From contig CBDCSR010000002.1 of NCBI GenBank assembly GCA_965221785.1, positions 248,001-312,000 of the forward strand: 64,000 nucleotides of DNA. Direction: 5' to 3'. A program made the position numbers and the translations under genes. The notes under the pieces were generated by a model. That model worked only from the letters and a program-made list of their open reading frames with translations. It was not told the origin of the DNA and searched no databases. Source of the DNA: BD2-11 sp965221785 (lineage in GTDB: Bacteria; Gemmatimonadota; Gemmatimonadetes; Longimicrobiales; Gaopeijiaceae). Positions within the stretch are counted from its first letter, which is position 1; each line of letters begins with the position of its first letter. This document shows positions 17,440 through 26,633 of the stretch, piece by piece.

Positions 17440-18759
17440 TCAACTCCAGGGGAAGGGTGAGTTGCTGACCGGGTGGAGCCGGCCTTCGGCGTAGCGGCTG
17501 TAGCGGAAGGGCTCGAGCAGCTCCTGCGGCCGTCCCGTCAACTCCTTCGCCACCAGGGCGCCCACGCCGATCATCTTGTAGCCGTGGTTCGAGTCGGCGA
17601 TGAAATAGACGTTGTCGGCGAAGGTGTCGAACACCGGGAAGCTGTCGGGCGTGAAGCTTCCGATGCCCCCGGAGGGCTCCCGGCAGATCAGGTGGTTCCG
17701 CCCCTCGAAACGCTGCTGGCAGAAGGCCAGCGCCGCGGTCCAGACGCGGTGGAAGTCCTCTCCGACGACGAAGTCGGGGGATGCGGGCCCGTAGGGATCG
17801 ACCTTCACCTCGCATGGCGGCTTCTCGACTCTGCGTGGCAGGTATCCGCCCTGCACCCCGCCGAAGTGGAAGTCCGGCTTGTAGTAGATGCCCCAGGGAC
17901 CCTCGGTCACCGCTCCCTCCTCGTCGAAGAGGGGTTCGGCGGTGTCGACGTGCACGACCGGCGGCATGTTGCCGCGGTTGTCCACCAGGAAGCCGGGATC
18001 GACCTTGAGCGTGCCCTCCTGAAGCGCCCAGTACGTCCAGGTGGGCACCTGATGGAGCCTGCCGCCGGCGTCCCGGACCGCAGTGGCGTCCGGGAGATCG
18101 AGCATGGCCCACTGCCGCCTTACCCAGGGACCGGTAGCCACCACCACCTGCTCGCAGCGGATGTCCCCCCGATCCGTGATCACCGCCGTGACCGCGCCCG
18201 ACGCATCGCGCTCGAAGCCCTCGTTGCGGACCCCGAAGACGAGTCGGACATCCTCCGCCTCCACTCGCGCCCGCAGGCCTTCCAGGGAGGCCATGTTGTT
18301 GGCGTAGCCGCCCCGGTGCTCGTGCAGCACGCTGGTGATGCCCCCGGCCTGCCAGTCGTCGAAGATGGCCCGCATGTAGCTCCGGGATGCTCCGGCGCCC
18401 TCCACGAAAGTCGATTCGTACCCGATGGCCCGCTGCTGCTCGTGGATCGAGGCCACGTCGTCGCGCATGGCTTCGTGGCTGATCTGCAGATAGCCCACCG
18501 GGTGGTAGGAGAACCCCTCGGGGTCGCTCTCCCAGACGGCGACCGAATGTGCCATCAGCTCGCGCATGGCCGGCTGGAAGTAGTTGTTGCGTATGACCCC
18601 GCACGCGATTCCCGAGGCCCCCGCGCCGACGCCGGTCTTGTCGACGACGACGATATCGCGCCCGTCGCCGCGCCGGGACGCCCGGAGTTCCCGGGCCAGG
18701 TGCCAGGCGGTGGAGAGGCCGTGGATGCCGGCGCCGATGATGACGTATTTCGCGGTCAT
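17440..18759 (-). CDS. DAO-family FAD-dependent oxidoreductase (sarcosine oxidase beta-like)
   Basis: 439 residues from the ATG at 18759; the frame is open 19 codons further but the FAD motif VIIGAGIHGLSTAWHLA should lie at the very N-terminus. SGIACGVIRNNYFQPAM follows in the place where sarcosine and dimethylglycine oxidases bind FAD, and the C-terminal DNVYFIADSNHGYKMIGVG completes the fold. It should oxidise an N-methyl or imino acid, reducing FAD. It begins 14 bp after the stop of the secreted M24 peptidase gene on the same strand, so the pair probably forms an operon. No alpha, gamma or delta subunits of the heterotetrameric enzyme are nearby, which points to a stand-alone oxidase or dehydrogenase. 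Confidence 0.85.
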   Translation of the reverse strand: MTAKYVIIGAGIHGLSTAWHLARELRASRRGDGRDIVVVDKTGVGAGASGIACGVIRNNYFQPAMRELMAHSVAVWESDPEGFSYHPVGYLQISHEAMRDDVASIHEQQRAIGYESTFVEGAGASRSYMRAIFDDWQAGGITSVLHEHRGGYANNMASLEGLRARVEAEDVRLVFGVRNEGFERDASGAVTAVITDRGDIRCEQVVVATGPWVRRQWAMLDLPDATAVRDAGGRLHQVPTWTYWALQEGTLKVDPGFLVDNRGNMPPVVHVDTAEPLFDEEGAVTEGPWGIYYKPDFHFGGVQGGYLPRRVEKPPCEVKVDPYGPASPDFVVGEDFHRVWTAALAFCQQRFEGRNHLICREPSGGIGSFTPDSFPVFDTFADNVYFIADSNHGYKMIGVGALVAKELTGRPQELLEPFRYSRYAEGRLHPVSNSPFPWS

Positions 18760-18773
18760 GGCCCTCGGAAGGC

Positions 18774-20201
18774 CTATCTCACGAGCAGGATCCGGTTGTT
18801 GACGGGATAGAGCCACTCTACCCCGCGCTCCGTCACCACGGCGTCGTCCTCAAGCGGGATGCGCACCTTGGCGTTGTCCCACTCCGGGTTGGCCGTATAG
18901 GCGAACAACTCGACGGAGATGAGGGTGCTTGGGCGAAGCTCGTAGGTGAGCTGGGTCGGGTTGAAGAAGGCCAGCGAGGGACCGATGCCGTGGCCCCAGT
19001 TCCCCACCGAGTGCGGCCCGATGACGACATCGGTGACCGCCGGGTCGTCGGTGGGCTGGTTGAACTCGATGCGGTTGAAGCCGGCGGCCTCGATGGCGCT
19101 CCAGGTGGCGTCCAGCGCCTCCTGGGCGGTGGCCGCAGGCTTGATGGCCGCCTTCATCACGTCGCGCACCTCCCGCGCCCGATCGAAGGCGCGCTGGAGT
19201 CCGGGCGGGGCCCGGGTCTCGCCCTCCCGCAACACGTATGCGATGCGCTTCATGTCGGTGTAGAAGTCGAGGTAGCCCACCCCCCAGTCGATCATGAGCA
19301 GATCGCCCCGCTGGATGATGCGCGCCGAGGAGGTGGACTCGATTCCCAGCGGGCCGGTGATGTAGATGGAGGGCATGTCGAAGGACGAATTGAGACCCCG
19401 CTCAAGCAGCCGGTCCCAGATCCACCAGGCCACGTCCTCCAGCGCGGTCACGCCCGGCACGATGACCTCGTTGGAGAACGCCCGCTCGGCGATCTCGCGG
19501 CTGATCTCGCCGGCCTCCGCGAAGGTGGCGATCTCCATGGCCGTGCGGGTGGCCCGGAAGTCGGACACGAAGCGCTCGGCGGAAACCAGGCGTTCGCCGT
19601 AGACGGGGCCCAGCGTCTCCTTCAGGTGCAGGTAGGAGGTGTGCGAGAGGCCGTCGGCTCCGCCGATGGCGGCGGCCATGTTGACGCCGATGCGGTCGGG
19701 GTCGCGTTCGGCCACGAATCCGGCGAGCGCGTCCGCCGGGGCGAAGCGGTCGTAGACGCCGCACTGCTGGAGCATGTAGCCGCCCACGCCCAGCGCCGCG
19801 CGCTCGACGCGCCCGCCGTCGCCCGGGTTGGTGAACACGTAGTAGGCCCAGTCGCCCACGTAACCCCGGCCCAGCGCCTCCCACAGCGGGTCGAGCAGGC
19901 CTTCGCGCATCACCACGATCCACATGTCGAGATCGTTGTCCTGCATGGCCCTGGGGAGGACCAGGTCGAACTTCTCGGCACGAATCTGGCACATGCGCTC
20001 CCAGCGACGGCGCGCCTCCTGCCCTTCCGCGGGGGGCGCCGCGGTGATACCGGCTGCCAGCAGCGTCGCGGCGAGCAGCAGCCCGCGGGTTGAGGGCCGC
20101 GCGGCCGGCCGTCGGGCAGATGCAGAACGGCGTTCGCGCGGCGCTGGACGCGGCGAGTGTAGAGACGTACGGGCCGATTGGGTATCTTCGGTCACGCTCA
20201 T
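18774..20201 (-). CDS. Exported M24-family metallopeptidase
   Basis: 475 residues. A long arginine-rich N-terminus precedes a hydrophobic stretch (LLLAATLLAAGITAAPPAEG), so the protein is exported; an internal start nearer that stretch is possible. All five M24 metal ligands are visible in order: D in LMIDWG, D in YTDMKR, H in WGHGIGP, E in ISVELFA and E in PLEDD. The N-terminal half carries the creatinase/prolidase-type domain with DMWIVVMREG, the same element as EMWIVVSEEF in the M24 enzyme at 7986. It should hydrolyse Xaa-Pro bonds in the periplasm. The FAD oxidoreductase gene follows directly. Confidence 0.87.
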   Translation of the reverse strand: MSVTEDTQSARTSLHSPRPAPRERRSASARRPAARPSTRGLLLAATLLAAGITAAPPAEGQEARRRWERMCQIRAEKFDLVLPRAMQDNDLDMWIVVMREGLLDPLWEALGRGYVGDWAYYVFTNPGDGGRVERAALGVGGYMLQQCGVYDRFAPADALAGFVAERDPDRIGVNMAAAIGGADGLSHTSYLHLKETLGPVYGERLVSAERFVSDFRATRTAMEIATFAEAGEISREIAERAFSNEVIVPGVTALEDVAWWIWDRLLERGLNSSFDMPSIYITGPLGIESTSSARIIQRGDLLMIDWGVGYLDFYTDMKRIAYVLREGETRAPPGLQRAFDRAREVRDVMKAAIKPAATAQEALDATWSAIEAAGFNRIEFNQPTDDPAVTDVVIGPHSVGNWGHGIGPSLAFFNPTQLTYELRPSTLISVELFAYTANPEWDNAKVRIPLEDDAVVTERGVEWLYPVNNRILLVR

Positions 20202-20236
20202 GGCAACGTTCCTGACAGGTGCGAAGTCTCAAATAC

Positions 20237-21019
20237 ATGGTTCGGATGCACACACGCGGGGAATCTCGGAGATCGCCCGCCGTCTGGCAAAGCCGGCGAT
20301 TCCTCCTGCCGACGCTCGTCCTCGCGGGCACCCTGGCCCCCGGGACCGGTCCGGCGCACCTGTCCGCACAGCGGATCCCCTCCGCCTACCGGTTCATCGA
20401 GACCGCGCAGGAGGCGGGTGCTTCGATGTTCACGGTCGAGCCCCGGGCGGGTATCTTCGGTTTCGGGCCCAAGGGCGGCCGGATCATGGGCTCGTATTAT
20501 CAGATCCGCGTCGGCGGGCCGTTTTCCCTCCAGGGCAACCTGGGGTATCTGCCCACCACCCGGGACGTCATCGATCCGCGCCGGGACGAGGGGGACCGCA
20601 AGATCGGGGAGGCGGACGTGACCATGGGGACGGCGGATGTGCGCCTCCAGTTCACCCTCACGGGCCCACGGACCTGGTACCGGCTGGCGCCCCACCTGTT
20701 CGCGGGCGGGGGCATCGCCCTGGACCTGGCGCCGGAGCAGGACATCGACATGGTTCTCGAGGAGGACGACCGCTTCTCGTTCGGTCCCTCCTTCCTGGGA
20801 AGCTTTGGCGCGGGGATCAAGCTGTTTCCCCTCGATCGCATCTCGGTGCGCGCGGAGGGCATCGTAACCTACTGGAAGGTCAACACGCCGCGCGGCTTCC
20901 TGCGCACCGACCGCCCGCTCCTGCCGCCACCCGAGGGCTCCGACGAACCCGCCATCCCCGACGACGGTTTCTGGGCCGTGGGAAGAGGGTTGTCCTTCGG
21001 GATCGCCTGGCGTTTCTAG
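20237..21019 (+). CDS. Outer-membrane beta-barrel protein
   Basis: 260 residues from the ATG at 20237; a GTG at 20219 and another ATG at 20246 are alternatives and no Shine-Dalgarno sequence decides between them. A signal peptide (LLPTLVLAGTLAPG) precedes alternating beta strands such as PFSLQGNLGYLP and LAPHLFAGGGIALDLAP. The protein ends SFGIAWRF, a terminal phenylalanine typical of barrels inserted by BamA. Length fits an eight- to ten-stranded barrel. The function is unknown. It is divergent from the M24 gene (35 bp) and is followed after 16 bp by moeA, with which it may be co-transcribed. Confidence 0.75.
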   Translation: MVRMHTRGESRRSPAVWQSRRFLLPTLVLAGTLAPGTGPAHLSAQRIPSAYRFIETAQEAGASMFTVEPRAGIFGFGPKGGRIMGSYYQIRVGGPFSLQGNLGYLPTTRDVIDPRRDEGDRKIGEADVTMGTADVRLQFTLTGPRTWYRLAPHLFAGGGIALDLAPEQDIDMVLEEDDRFSFGPSFLGSFGAGIKLFPLDRISVRAEGIVTYWKVNTPRGFLRTDRPLLPPPEGSDEPAIPDDGFWAVGRGLSFGIAWRF

Positions 21020-21035
21020 TGGCCGTGGACGACTG

Positions 21036-22388
21036 ATGGGTGACCGGCCGAACGCCCAGGGGGATCGGACTCCGGCGACGCGCTTCGAGTCCCGTTCCGC
21101 CGACTGGCTCTCCGGCGGCGAGGCGCTGGCGCGGGTGATGGAACACGCGCGGGCGCTTCCGGCGCTCCGGCTTCCGCTCGAGGCGGCCAGGGGCATGGCA
21201 CTGGCGCGGCCGGTCGAGAGCCCGGTCACCCTGCCCCCCTGGGACAACTCCGCCATGGACGGCTACGCGGTGCAGGGCGATTCCATCGCGGGGGCCTCGC
21301 CGGAAGCCCCCCGCACCCTGCGCGTAACCGCCGCCCTGTACGCGGGCGAGGCGGGAGGTGTGGTGGTGGGGGCGGGCGAGGCCGTGCGCATCATGACCGG
21401 CACCCCGGTCCCGGAGGGGGCCGACTGCGTGGTCCGCGTCGAGGACACCGACGCCGAGCGGGAACCGGGGCGGGTGGCGGTCTTCTCGGAGCGGGACCTG
21501 GGCCGCAACGTGCGGCCGGCCGGGCAGGACATGCGGGCGGGCGAGACCGTTCTCCCCCGCGGGACCACCCTGGGCGCCGCGCAGCTCGGCGTGCTGGCCG
21601 CGTGCGGGCTCACTTCGGTGGAGGTGCACCGGCGGCCGGTGGCGGCGATCCTCGCCAGTGGCGACGAGATCGCGCCGGCAGAGCGGTTCGACGAGGTGGC
21701 GGCCGGGCGCGCCATCCCCGACACCAACAGCCCCATGCTGGCCGCCGCGGTGGCGGAGGCGGGGGGGGAGGGGGTGCGGCCGGGAATCGCGCGCGACACC
21801 GAGGAGAGCGTGCGCGAACACCTGCTGCGGGGCGCCGCGCAGGCGGATCTGCTGATCACCATCGGGGGCGCGTCGATGGGAGAGGGGGACCTCTTCAAGC
21901 GGGTACTCGACGAACTCGGGTACGAGCCCGACTTCTGGCGCGCGCGCGTCCGCCCGGGCAGCCCTTTCGGCTTCGGGCACCTGCCCGCCGAGGGGCGGGC
22001 CTCCGTTCCGGTGTTCGGGCTGCCGGGCAATCCGGCGTCGGCCTTCGTCACCTTCCACCTCTTCGCGCGGCCCTTCATCAGCGCGCTTGCGGGACACCGC
22101 CACCCATTCCCTCCCGTCGTGCGGGCGCGGGCGGGCGTGGCCATGGGAGGCCCCAGGGGACTCGCGGTCTACCCGCGCGTGCGCCTGGTGCCCGCCTCCG
22201 GAGGTGGATGGACCGTGGTGCTTTCCGGCCACCAGAGTTCCGCGCTGGTCGCGCCCACGGGACGCGCCGACGGGCTGGCCGTCCTTCCCGAGGGGGTGGA
22301 GCGCATCGCCGAGGGGGAGGAGGTCGACGTGCTGCTGTTCGGCAGCCCGGGCCTGCTTCCCGGGGCGGCGGCCGCCGAGCCGGGATGA
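21036..22388 (+). CDS. moeA: Molybdopterin molybdenumtransferase
   Basis: 450 residues, slightly longer than E. coli MoeA because of an N-terminal extension. Key motifs are present: PPWDNSAMDGYAV, IMTGTPVPEGADCVV, ASGDEI, DTNSPML, GGASMGEGD and GLPGNPASAFVTF. It inserts molybdate into adenylylated molybdopterin, the last general step of molybdenum cofactor synthesis, in the cytoplasm. No other moa, mob or mog gene and no molybdoenzyme lies in the window, so the rest of the pathway must be elsewhere. The EamA transporter gene follows after 60 bp. Confidence 0.95.
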   Translation: MGDRPNAQGDRTPATRFESRSADWLSGGEALARVMEHARALPALRLPLEAARGMALARPVESPVTLPPWDNSAMDGYAVQGDSIAGASPEAPRTLRVTAALYAGEAGGVVVGAGEAVRIMTGTPVPEGADCVVRVEDTDAEREPGRVAVFSERDLGRNVRPAGQDMRAGETVLPRGTTLGAAQLGVLAACGLTSVEVHRRPVAAILASGDEIAPAERFDEVAAGRAIPDTNSPMLAAAVAEAGGEGVRPGIARDTEESVREHLLRGAAQADLLITIGGASMGEGDLFKRVLDELGYEPDFWRARVRPGSPFGFGHLPAEGRASVPVFGLPGNPASAFVTFHLFARPFISALAGHRHPFPPVVRARAGVAMGGPRGLAVYPRVRLVPASGGGWTVVLSGHQSSALVAPTGRADGLAVLPEGVERIAEGEEVDVLLFGSPGLLPGAAAAEPG

Positions 22389-22448
22389 CCTGACCATGGC
22401 GACCCGCATCAGGTGGAACGCGGCGGAAGCCGATCCCGCGAGCCCGTG

Positions 22449-23456
22449 ATGTCCCCGACGCCGGACGCCCGGCGCCGGCTTCCGCTCGCGCGCACTCCGG
22501 CAGGCGAACTGGACCTTCTCGCGCTGGTCGTCATCTGGGGGGTGAACTTCACCGTCGTAAAGGTTGCGTTGCGCGAAATCGAACCGATGGCCTTCAACGC
22601 CCTGCGCTTCCCCCTGGCCGCGCTGGCGGTGTGGATCGTGCTTCGCGCGCAGGGCCGGCGCCTGCTGCCGCGCGGCCGCGACTGGCCCCGGGTGGCGTGG
22701 CTCTCGGTGATGGGACACGTCGCCTATCAGGTCTTCTTCATCACCGGCCTCTCGATCACCCTGGCCGGCAACGCCTCCCTGATGCTGGCGACCGTGCCGA
22801 TGTGGATCGCGATCCTCTCCCCGGCGCTCGGCCACGAGCGCTTCAGCTGGATTGTTCTCGGGGGGGTCTCGATCACGATGGCGGGATTGACGCTGGTCAT
22901 CATCGGCGGATCCTCCGGCATGACGTTGGGAGGCGAGACCCTGCGGGGAGACCTGTTCATGCTGGCGGCCGCCGTCGTATGGGCGCTGTACACCGTCCTG
23001 GGGCGCCGGCTGGTCAGGCGCAATGGAGCGCTGGAGGTAACCGCGTGGACACTCTGGGTTGGCACGGTCGCGCTCGTCCTGATGGGGCTCCCCGACCTTC
23101 TGGGCACCGACTTCGCGGGGATTTCGGCGGGGGCGTGGCTCGGCACCGCCTATGCCGGCGTGCTCGCTATCGGGCTCGCGTATTTCATCTGGTACCGCGG
23201 CGTGCAGAGGCTCGGCAGCAGCCGCACTGCCGTGTACTCCAACCTGGTCCCGGTCGCAGCGATTCTCACGGCCTGGATCTGGATCGGAGAGACGCCGCAC
23301 GCGTTGCAGGTGCTCGGGGCGGGCGTCATCTTGGCGGGCATCGCCGTCGTGCGCCTGGCGCCGCCGGCCAGGGCGGGCGACCGGGCCCGCCGCCGGGCCG
23401 CGCGGGAAAGCCGGCGAGCCGAAAAAGCGGCACGATCCAGGAGGTCGCCATCATGA
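22449..23456 (+). CDS. EamA-family (DMT) transporter
   Basis: 335 residues from the ATG at 22449 (a GTG at 22413 would add 12). Ten hydrophobic helices form two EamA repeats: the first from LLALVVIWGVNFTVVKVAL, the second from FMLAAAVVWALYTVLGRRLV. WGVNF in helix 1 is the usual entry signature of the family. It should export or import a small metabolite across the inner membrane; the substrate cannot be told. The stop codon overlaps the start of the serine hydrolase gene by four bases, so translation of the two is coupled. Confidence 0.88.
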   Translation: MSPTPDARRRLPLARTPAGELDLLALVVIWGVNFTVVKVALREIEPMAFNALRFPLAALAVWIVLRAQGRRLLPRGRDWPRVAWLSVMGHVAYQVFFITGLSITLAGNASLMLATVPMWIAILSPALGHERFSWIVLGGVSITMAGLTLVIIGGSSGMTLGGETLRGDLFMLAAAVVWALYTVLGRRLVRRNGALEVTAWTLWVGTVALVLMGLPDLLGTDFAGISAGAWLGTAYAGVLAIGLAYFIWYRGVQRLGSSRTAVYSNLVPVAAILTAWIWIGETPHALQVLGAGVILAGIAVVRLAPPARAGDRARRRAARESRRAEKAARSRRSPS

Positions 23457-24637
23457 ATTCCGGCAAGGTCGCTCTCGCCCTCTTCGCAACGCTGTCGACC
23501 GCGGCCCCCCTCGCCGCACAGGACTCCGCCGCAGACTACATCGCCCTCATCGAGGGCGTTCAGAGCCCGAGCCGCCAGGGGATGGATGTCCTGACGCTGC
23601 CCGAGGTCATGGAGCGGTTCGGCGTCCCGGGGATGAGCATCGCCGTCATCCACGACTTCGAGGTGCACTGGGCGAAGGGGTACGGCGTGGCCGATGTGGT
23701 GACCGGCACCCCGGTGGACACCGGGACCCTCTTCCAGGCAGCCTCGATCTCGAAGCCGGTGACCGCCATGGCCGCGCTGACCGCCGTTCAGGAGGGCCTG
23801 TTTTCTCTCGACGACGACATTAACTCGATCCTGCGTTCGTGGACCCTCCCGGGAAGGGGCCTCATCGGGGAACAGCCCGTCACGCCCCGGCTGCTCTTCA
23901 GCCACACCGCCGGGCTGGGTGACGGGCACGGGTTTCCCGGGTACGCACCGGACGTTCCCCGCCCCACCCCGGTGCAGATCTTCGAGGGAGAAGCGCCGTC
24001 CAACGTGGGACCCGTCGAGCTGGTGCGACCGCCCCTCACGGCCATGCACTACTCCGGCGGCGGCACCACCATCATGCAACTGGCACTCACCGATGCCCGC
24101 GACGAACCCTTCCCCGACCTCATGCGCCGGACCGTCCTGGAACCGGCGGGGATGACGCGCAGCACGTTCGAGCATCCCCTTCCCGCGGCGCTCGACGTGA
24201 ACGCCGCGCGCGGCCACCGGGGTGACGGCCTGCCCATGGGAGTGGAGAAGTGGCACGCGTACGCGGCGCTGGCGGCAGCCGGGCTGTGGACCACGCCCAC
24301 GGACCTGGCGCGCTTCGCGATCGAGGTGCAGAAGGCGGCCCGCGGCGATGCGGGCCGGGTGCTGTCGCGTGCAGGCGCACAGGAAATGGTGAGCCCGGTG
24401 GGTGTGGGCGCCTATGCCGTCGGCTTCCACCTCGAACAGCGCGGCCAGGGCTGGTACTTCAGCCACTCCGGAGGCAACTGGGGCTTCGTGTGCTACCTGA
24501 CGGCCCACAAGGCCAAGGGGTACGGCGTAGTGGTCATGACCAACTCGTCCGGCGGGGGCGGGCTATACCGCGAGGTGCTGGAGCGGGTCGAGCGCGCCTA
24601 CGGCTGGGATTCCCTGGACAAGCCGGTGCTGCGATAG
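23453..24637 (+). CDS. Exported beta-lactamase-fold serine hydrolase
   Basis: 394 residues from the ATG at 23453, preceded by AGGAGG and a four-base overlap with the transporter gene. A signal peptide ends at PLAAQ. The SxxK motif is S98-I-S-K101 (ASISKPVTAMAAL), a Tyr-Ser-Gly stands where class C enzymes have YxN (HYSGGG), and the third motif is HSG (FSHSGGNWGF). This is the class C beta-lactamase / D-aminopeptidase / esterase superfamily. The residues fit a periplasmic esterase or peptidase rather than a drug-resistance enzyme. It is convergent with etfA, with only five bases between. Confidence 0.88.
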   Translation: MNSGKVALALFATLSTAAPLAAQDSAADYIALIEGVQSPSRQGMDVLTLPEVMERFGVPGMSIAVIHDFEVHWAKGYGVADVVTGTPVDTGTLFQAASISKPVTAMAALTAVQEGLFSLDDDINSILRSWTLPGRGLIGEQPVTPRLLFSHTAGLGDGHGFPGYAPDVPRPTPVQIFEGEAPSNVGPVELVRPPLTAMHYSGGGTTIMQLALTDARDEPFPDLMRRTVLEPAGMTRSTFEHPLPAALDVNAARGHRGDGLPMGVEKWHAYAALAAAGLWTTPTDLARFAIEVQKAARGDAGRVLSRAGAQEMVSPVGVGAYAVGFHLEQRGQGWYFSHSGGNWGFVCYLTAHKAKGYGVVVMTNSSGGGGLYREVLERVERAYGWDSLDKPVLR

Positions 24638-24642
24638 AGACC

Positions 24643-25707
24643 CTATCCGGTCTCGCTCTTCAGCCGCCGGATCTCCGCAGCCAGCACAGGGGCCACCTCG
24701 AACACATCGCCGACGATGCCATAGTCGGCGACGTTGAAGATGGGCGCGTCGGCGTCCTTGTTCACCGCGACGATGGTGCGCGCGGTGCGCATCCCCGCCA
24801 GGTGCTGGATCGCCCCGGAGATGGCGAGCGCGAAGTAGAGCTTGGGTGCGATGGTCTTGCCGGTCTGCCCAACCTGCTCGGCGTGCGGGCGCCACCCGGC
24901 GTCCACCACCGCACGCGAGGCGCCCAGGGCGGCGGCCGGCCCCAGCGCATCGCGCACCTCCTCGATCACGCCCCAGTTCTCCGGTCCGCGCATGCCGCGG
25001 CCACCCGACACCACGATTTCCGCCTCCGCCACGTCGACGCTTCCACCCGAGGCGGCCCGGAAGTCCACCACCCTCCCCCCCGGCGGCGCTCCTCCGGCCG
25101 GGGTGAAGACCTCCACCCGGCCGGCCGCCGCGCGGGTGCCCGGGGGAAACACATGCGGACGGAGCGACACCACCGCCGGGCTGGCGTCGAAGGCGACGCG
25201 CGCGAACGCCTTCCCCCCGTACACGGGGCGGGTCACGACCGGCCCGCCGTCCACCACCTCCAGGCCGGTGGCATCCGAAGCGAGCGGCACGTCGAGGAGC
25301 GCCGCCACCCGGGGCGCCAGGTCGGCCCCCAGCGCGCTGGCGGGAAAGAGCACCACCCGATACCCGCCCCCAGCGACCATGTCGGCGACGATGTGCGCGT
25401 AGCTCTCCGCCTGGTATTGCGCGAGTTCGGCGGCCTCGGCCACCCGGACCACCCCCGCCCCGCACCCGCCCAGCTGCTCGCATTCCGCGCCCAGGCCCGG
25501 CCCGCCCACGGCGAGCGCATGCACGTCTCCACCGAGGTCGCGCGCCAGTCTGGCTCCCGCTCCCACGACCTCGTGGGCCGTGGCGCGCACGCTGCCGTCG
25601 CGGTGCTCCACGAACGCAGCCACCACCCCTGCACCGGACTCCATCTCCGTCTCCGACCCGTGCTCCGACATCGTCATCGGTTCGGCCAACACTCCAGCGG
25701 CGCTCAC
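24643..25707 (-). CDS. etfA: Electron transfer flavoprotein, alpha subunit
   Basis: 354 residues from a GTG at 25707 that overlaps the etfB stop by four bases (GTGA). The C-terminal FAD-binding domain is typical: GGRGMRGPENWGVIEEV, VGQTGKTIAPKLYFALAISG and VAVNKDADAPIFNVADYGIV. The length is somewhat above the common 310-330 residues because of an N-terminal extension of about 20 residues. With EtfB it carries electrons from acyl-CoA and related dehydrogenases to the quinone pool. No ETF-quinone oxidoreductase or acyl-CoA dehydrogenase lies nearby. Confidence 0.96.
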   Translation of the reverse strand: MSAAGVLAEPMTMSEHGSETEMESGAGVVAAFVEHRDGSVRATAHEVVGAGARLARDLGGDVHALAVGGPGLGAECEQLGGCGAGVVRVAEAAELAQYQAESYAHIVADMVAGGGYRVVLFPASALGADLAPRVAALLDVPLASDATGLEVVDGGPVVTRPVYGGKAFARVAFDASPAVVSLRPHVFPPGTRAAAGRVEVFTPAGGAPPGGRVVDFRAASGGSVDVAEAEIVVSGGRGMRGPENWGVIEEVRDALGPAAALGASRAVVDAGWRPHAEQVGQTGKTIAPKLYFALAISGAIQHLAGMRTARTIVAVNKDADAPIFNVADYGIVGDVFEVAPVLAAEIRRLKSETG

Positions 25708-26453
25708 AGGGCCCCTGCTTCCTCACGCAGCAGCCGGACCAGCTCGGGCACCGCCTCCACGCCCTCTCCCACGATCCGTCCCGGCGGTCGGGGCGCGGGC
25801 GGCTCCAGCCCGAGCACGCGCAGGCGCGCGGCGGGCAGCTGGGCCGGTCTTCGCTCAAGCGGCTTGCGGCGCGCGGCCATGATGCCCTTGAGGGTGGCGT
25901 ACCGGGGCTCGTAGGTACCCTTGGTGATCGTGACCACGCACGGCAGGGGCAAGTCCACCACCTCCGTTCCGCCCTCCACTTCGCGGTGGCAACGGACATG
26001 CTCGTCCCGCACCTGGAGCCGCGTTACCGCGGTCGCACAGGGCCGTCCCAGCAGCGTGGCGAGCATCGGACCCACCTGCTGCTGATCGTCGTCCGCCGCC
26101 TTCACCCCGAGCAGGATGAGCGGGGCGTCGGCCCCGGCGAGTTCCGCCGCCAGCGCCTTGGCGGTCGCGAGGCCATCCATGGTGATTTCGCCTTCGAGCA
26201 GCAGCGCCCGGTGCGCACCCATCGCCAGGCTGTTCTTGAGGCTCTCGGCGGCGCCCGCGTCTCCGACGGTCACCACCGTCACCTGACCGGCTCCCGGGCC
26301 TTCAGTCACCTGCAGGCCTGCCTCCAGGGCGAACTCGTCGTAGGGGCTCACGATGTACTTGACGCCGCTGGCATCGATGGAAACGCCGTCGTCGCCGACG
26401 CGGATCCGCGTCTCGGTGTCGGGCACCCTGCGTATGCAGACGCTCACGTTCAC
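25704..26453 (-). CDS. etfB: Electron transfer flavoprotein, beta subunit
   Basis: 249 residues from the GTG at 26453, where homology begins (VNVSVCIRRVPDTETRIRV) and GGAG lies upstream; the frame is open 48 codons further but without homology. YIVSPYDEFALEAGL and the LLGVKAADDDQQQVGPMLA region are the family signatures that bind AMP and mediate partner docking. It is translationally coupled to etfA. The heterodimer is cytoplasmic. Confidence 0.95.
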   Translation of the reverse strand: MNVSVCIRRVPDTETRIRVGDDGVSIDASGVKYIVSPYDEFALEAGLQVTEGPGAGQVTVVTVGDAGAAESLKNSLAMGAHRALLLEGEITMDGLATAKALAAELAGADAPLILLGVKAADDDQQQVGPMLATLLGRPCATAVTRLQVRDEHVRCHREVEGGTEVVDLPLPCVVTITKGTYEPRYATLKGIMAARRKPLERRPAQLPAARLRVLGLEPPAPRPPGRIVGEGVEAVPELVRLLREEAGAL

Positions 26454-26633
26454 TGCCGGGTCGCTCCGGTTCGAGGATCGGGACGGGAAAGCGACCGCCG
26501 CGCGCAGACGCTCACGCCCGCCGGCCGGCCGCAGCCCAAGGAAGGTAAACCAGATCCCGTTCAGGGGAATGGCGGTCCGGCTCGAGGGCGATGGCACCGG
26601 ATCCTGATGCCGTCACATCGTGAGGCGCCGGCA

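Noticed and set aside
18774..20201. Creatinase, because it neighbours a sarcosine-oxidase-like enzyme
   Set aside because: Creatinases lack the metal ligands, while all five are present here, and the protein carries an export signal.
20880..23300. An 806-codon open frame on the minus strand
   Set aside because: It is antisense to moeA and the EamA transporter, both with complete family motifs on the plus strand.
23453..24637. Class C beta-lactamase giving drug resistance
   Set aside because: The second motif is Tyr-Ser-Gly in place of YxN and the third HSG in place of KTG, which fits the esterase/peptidase branch of the superfamily.
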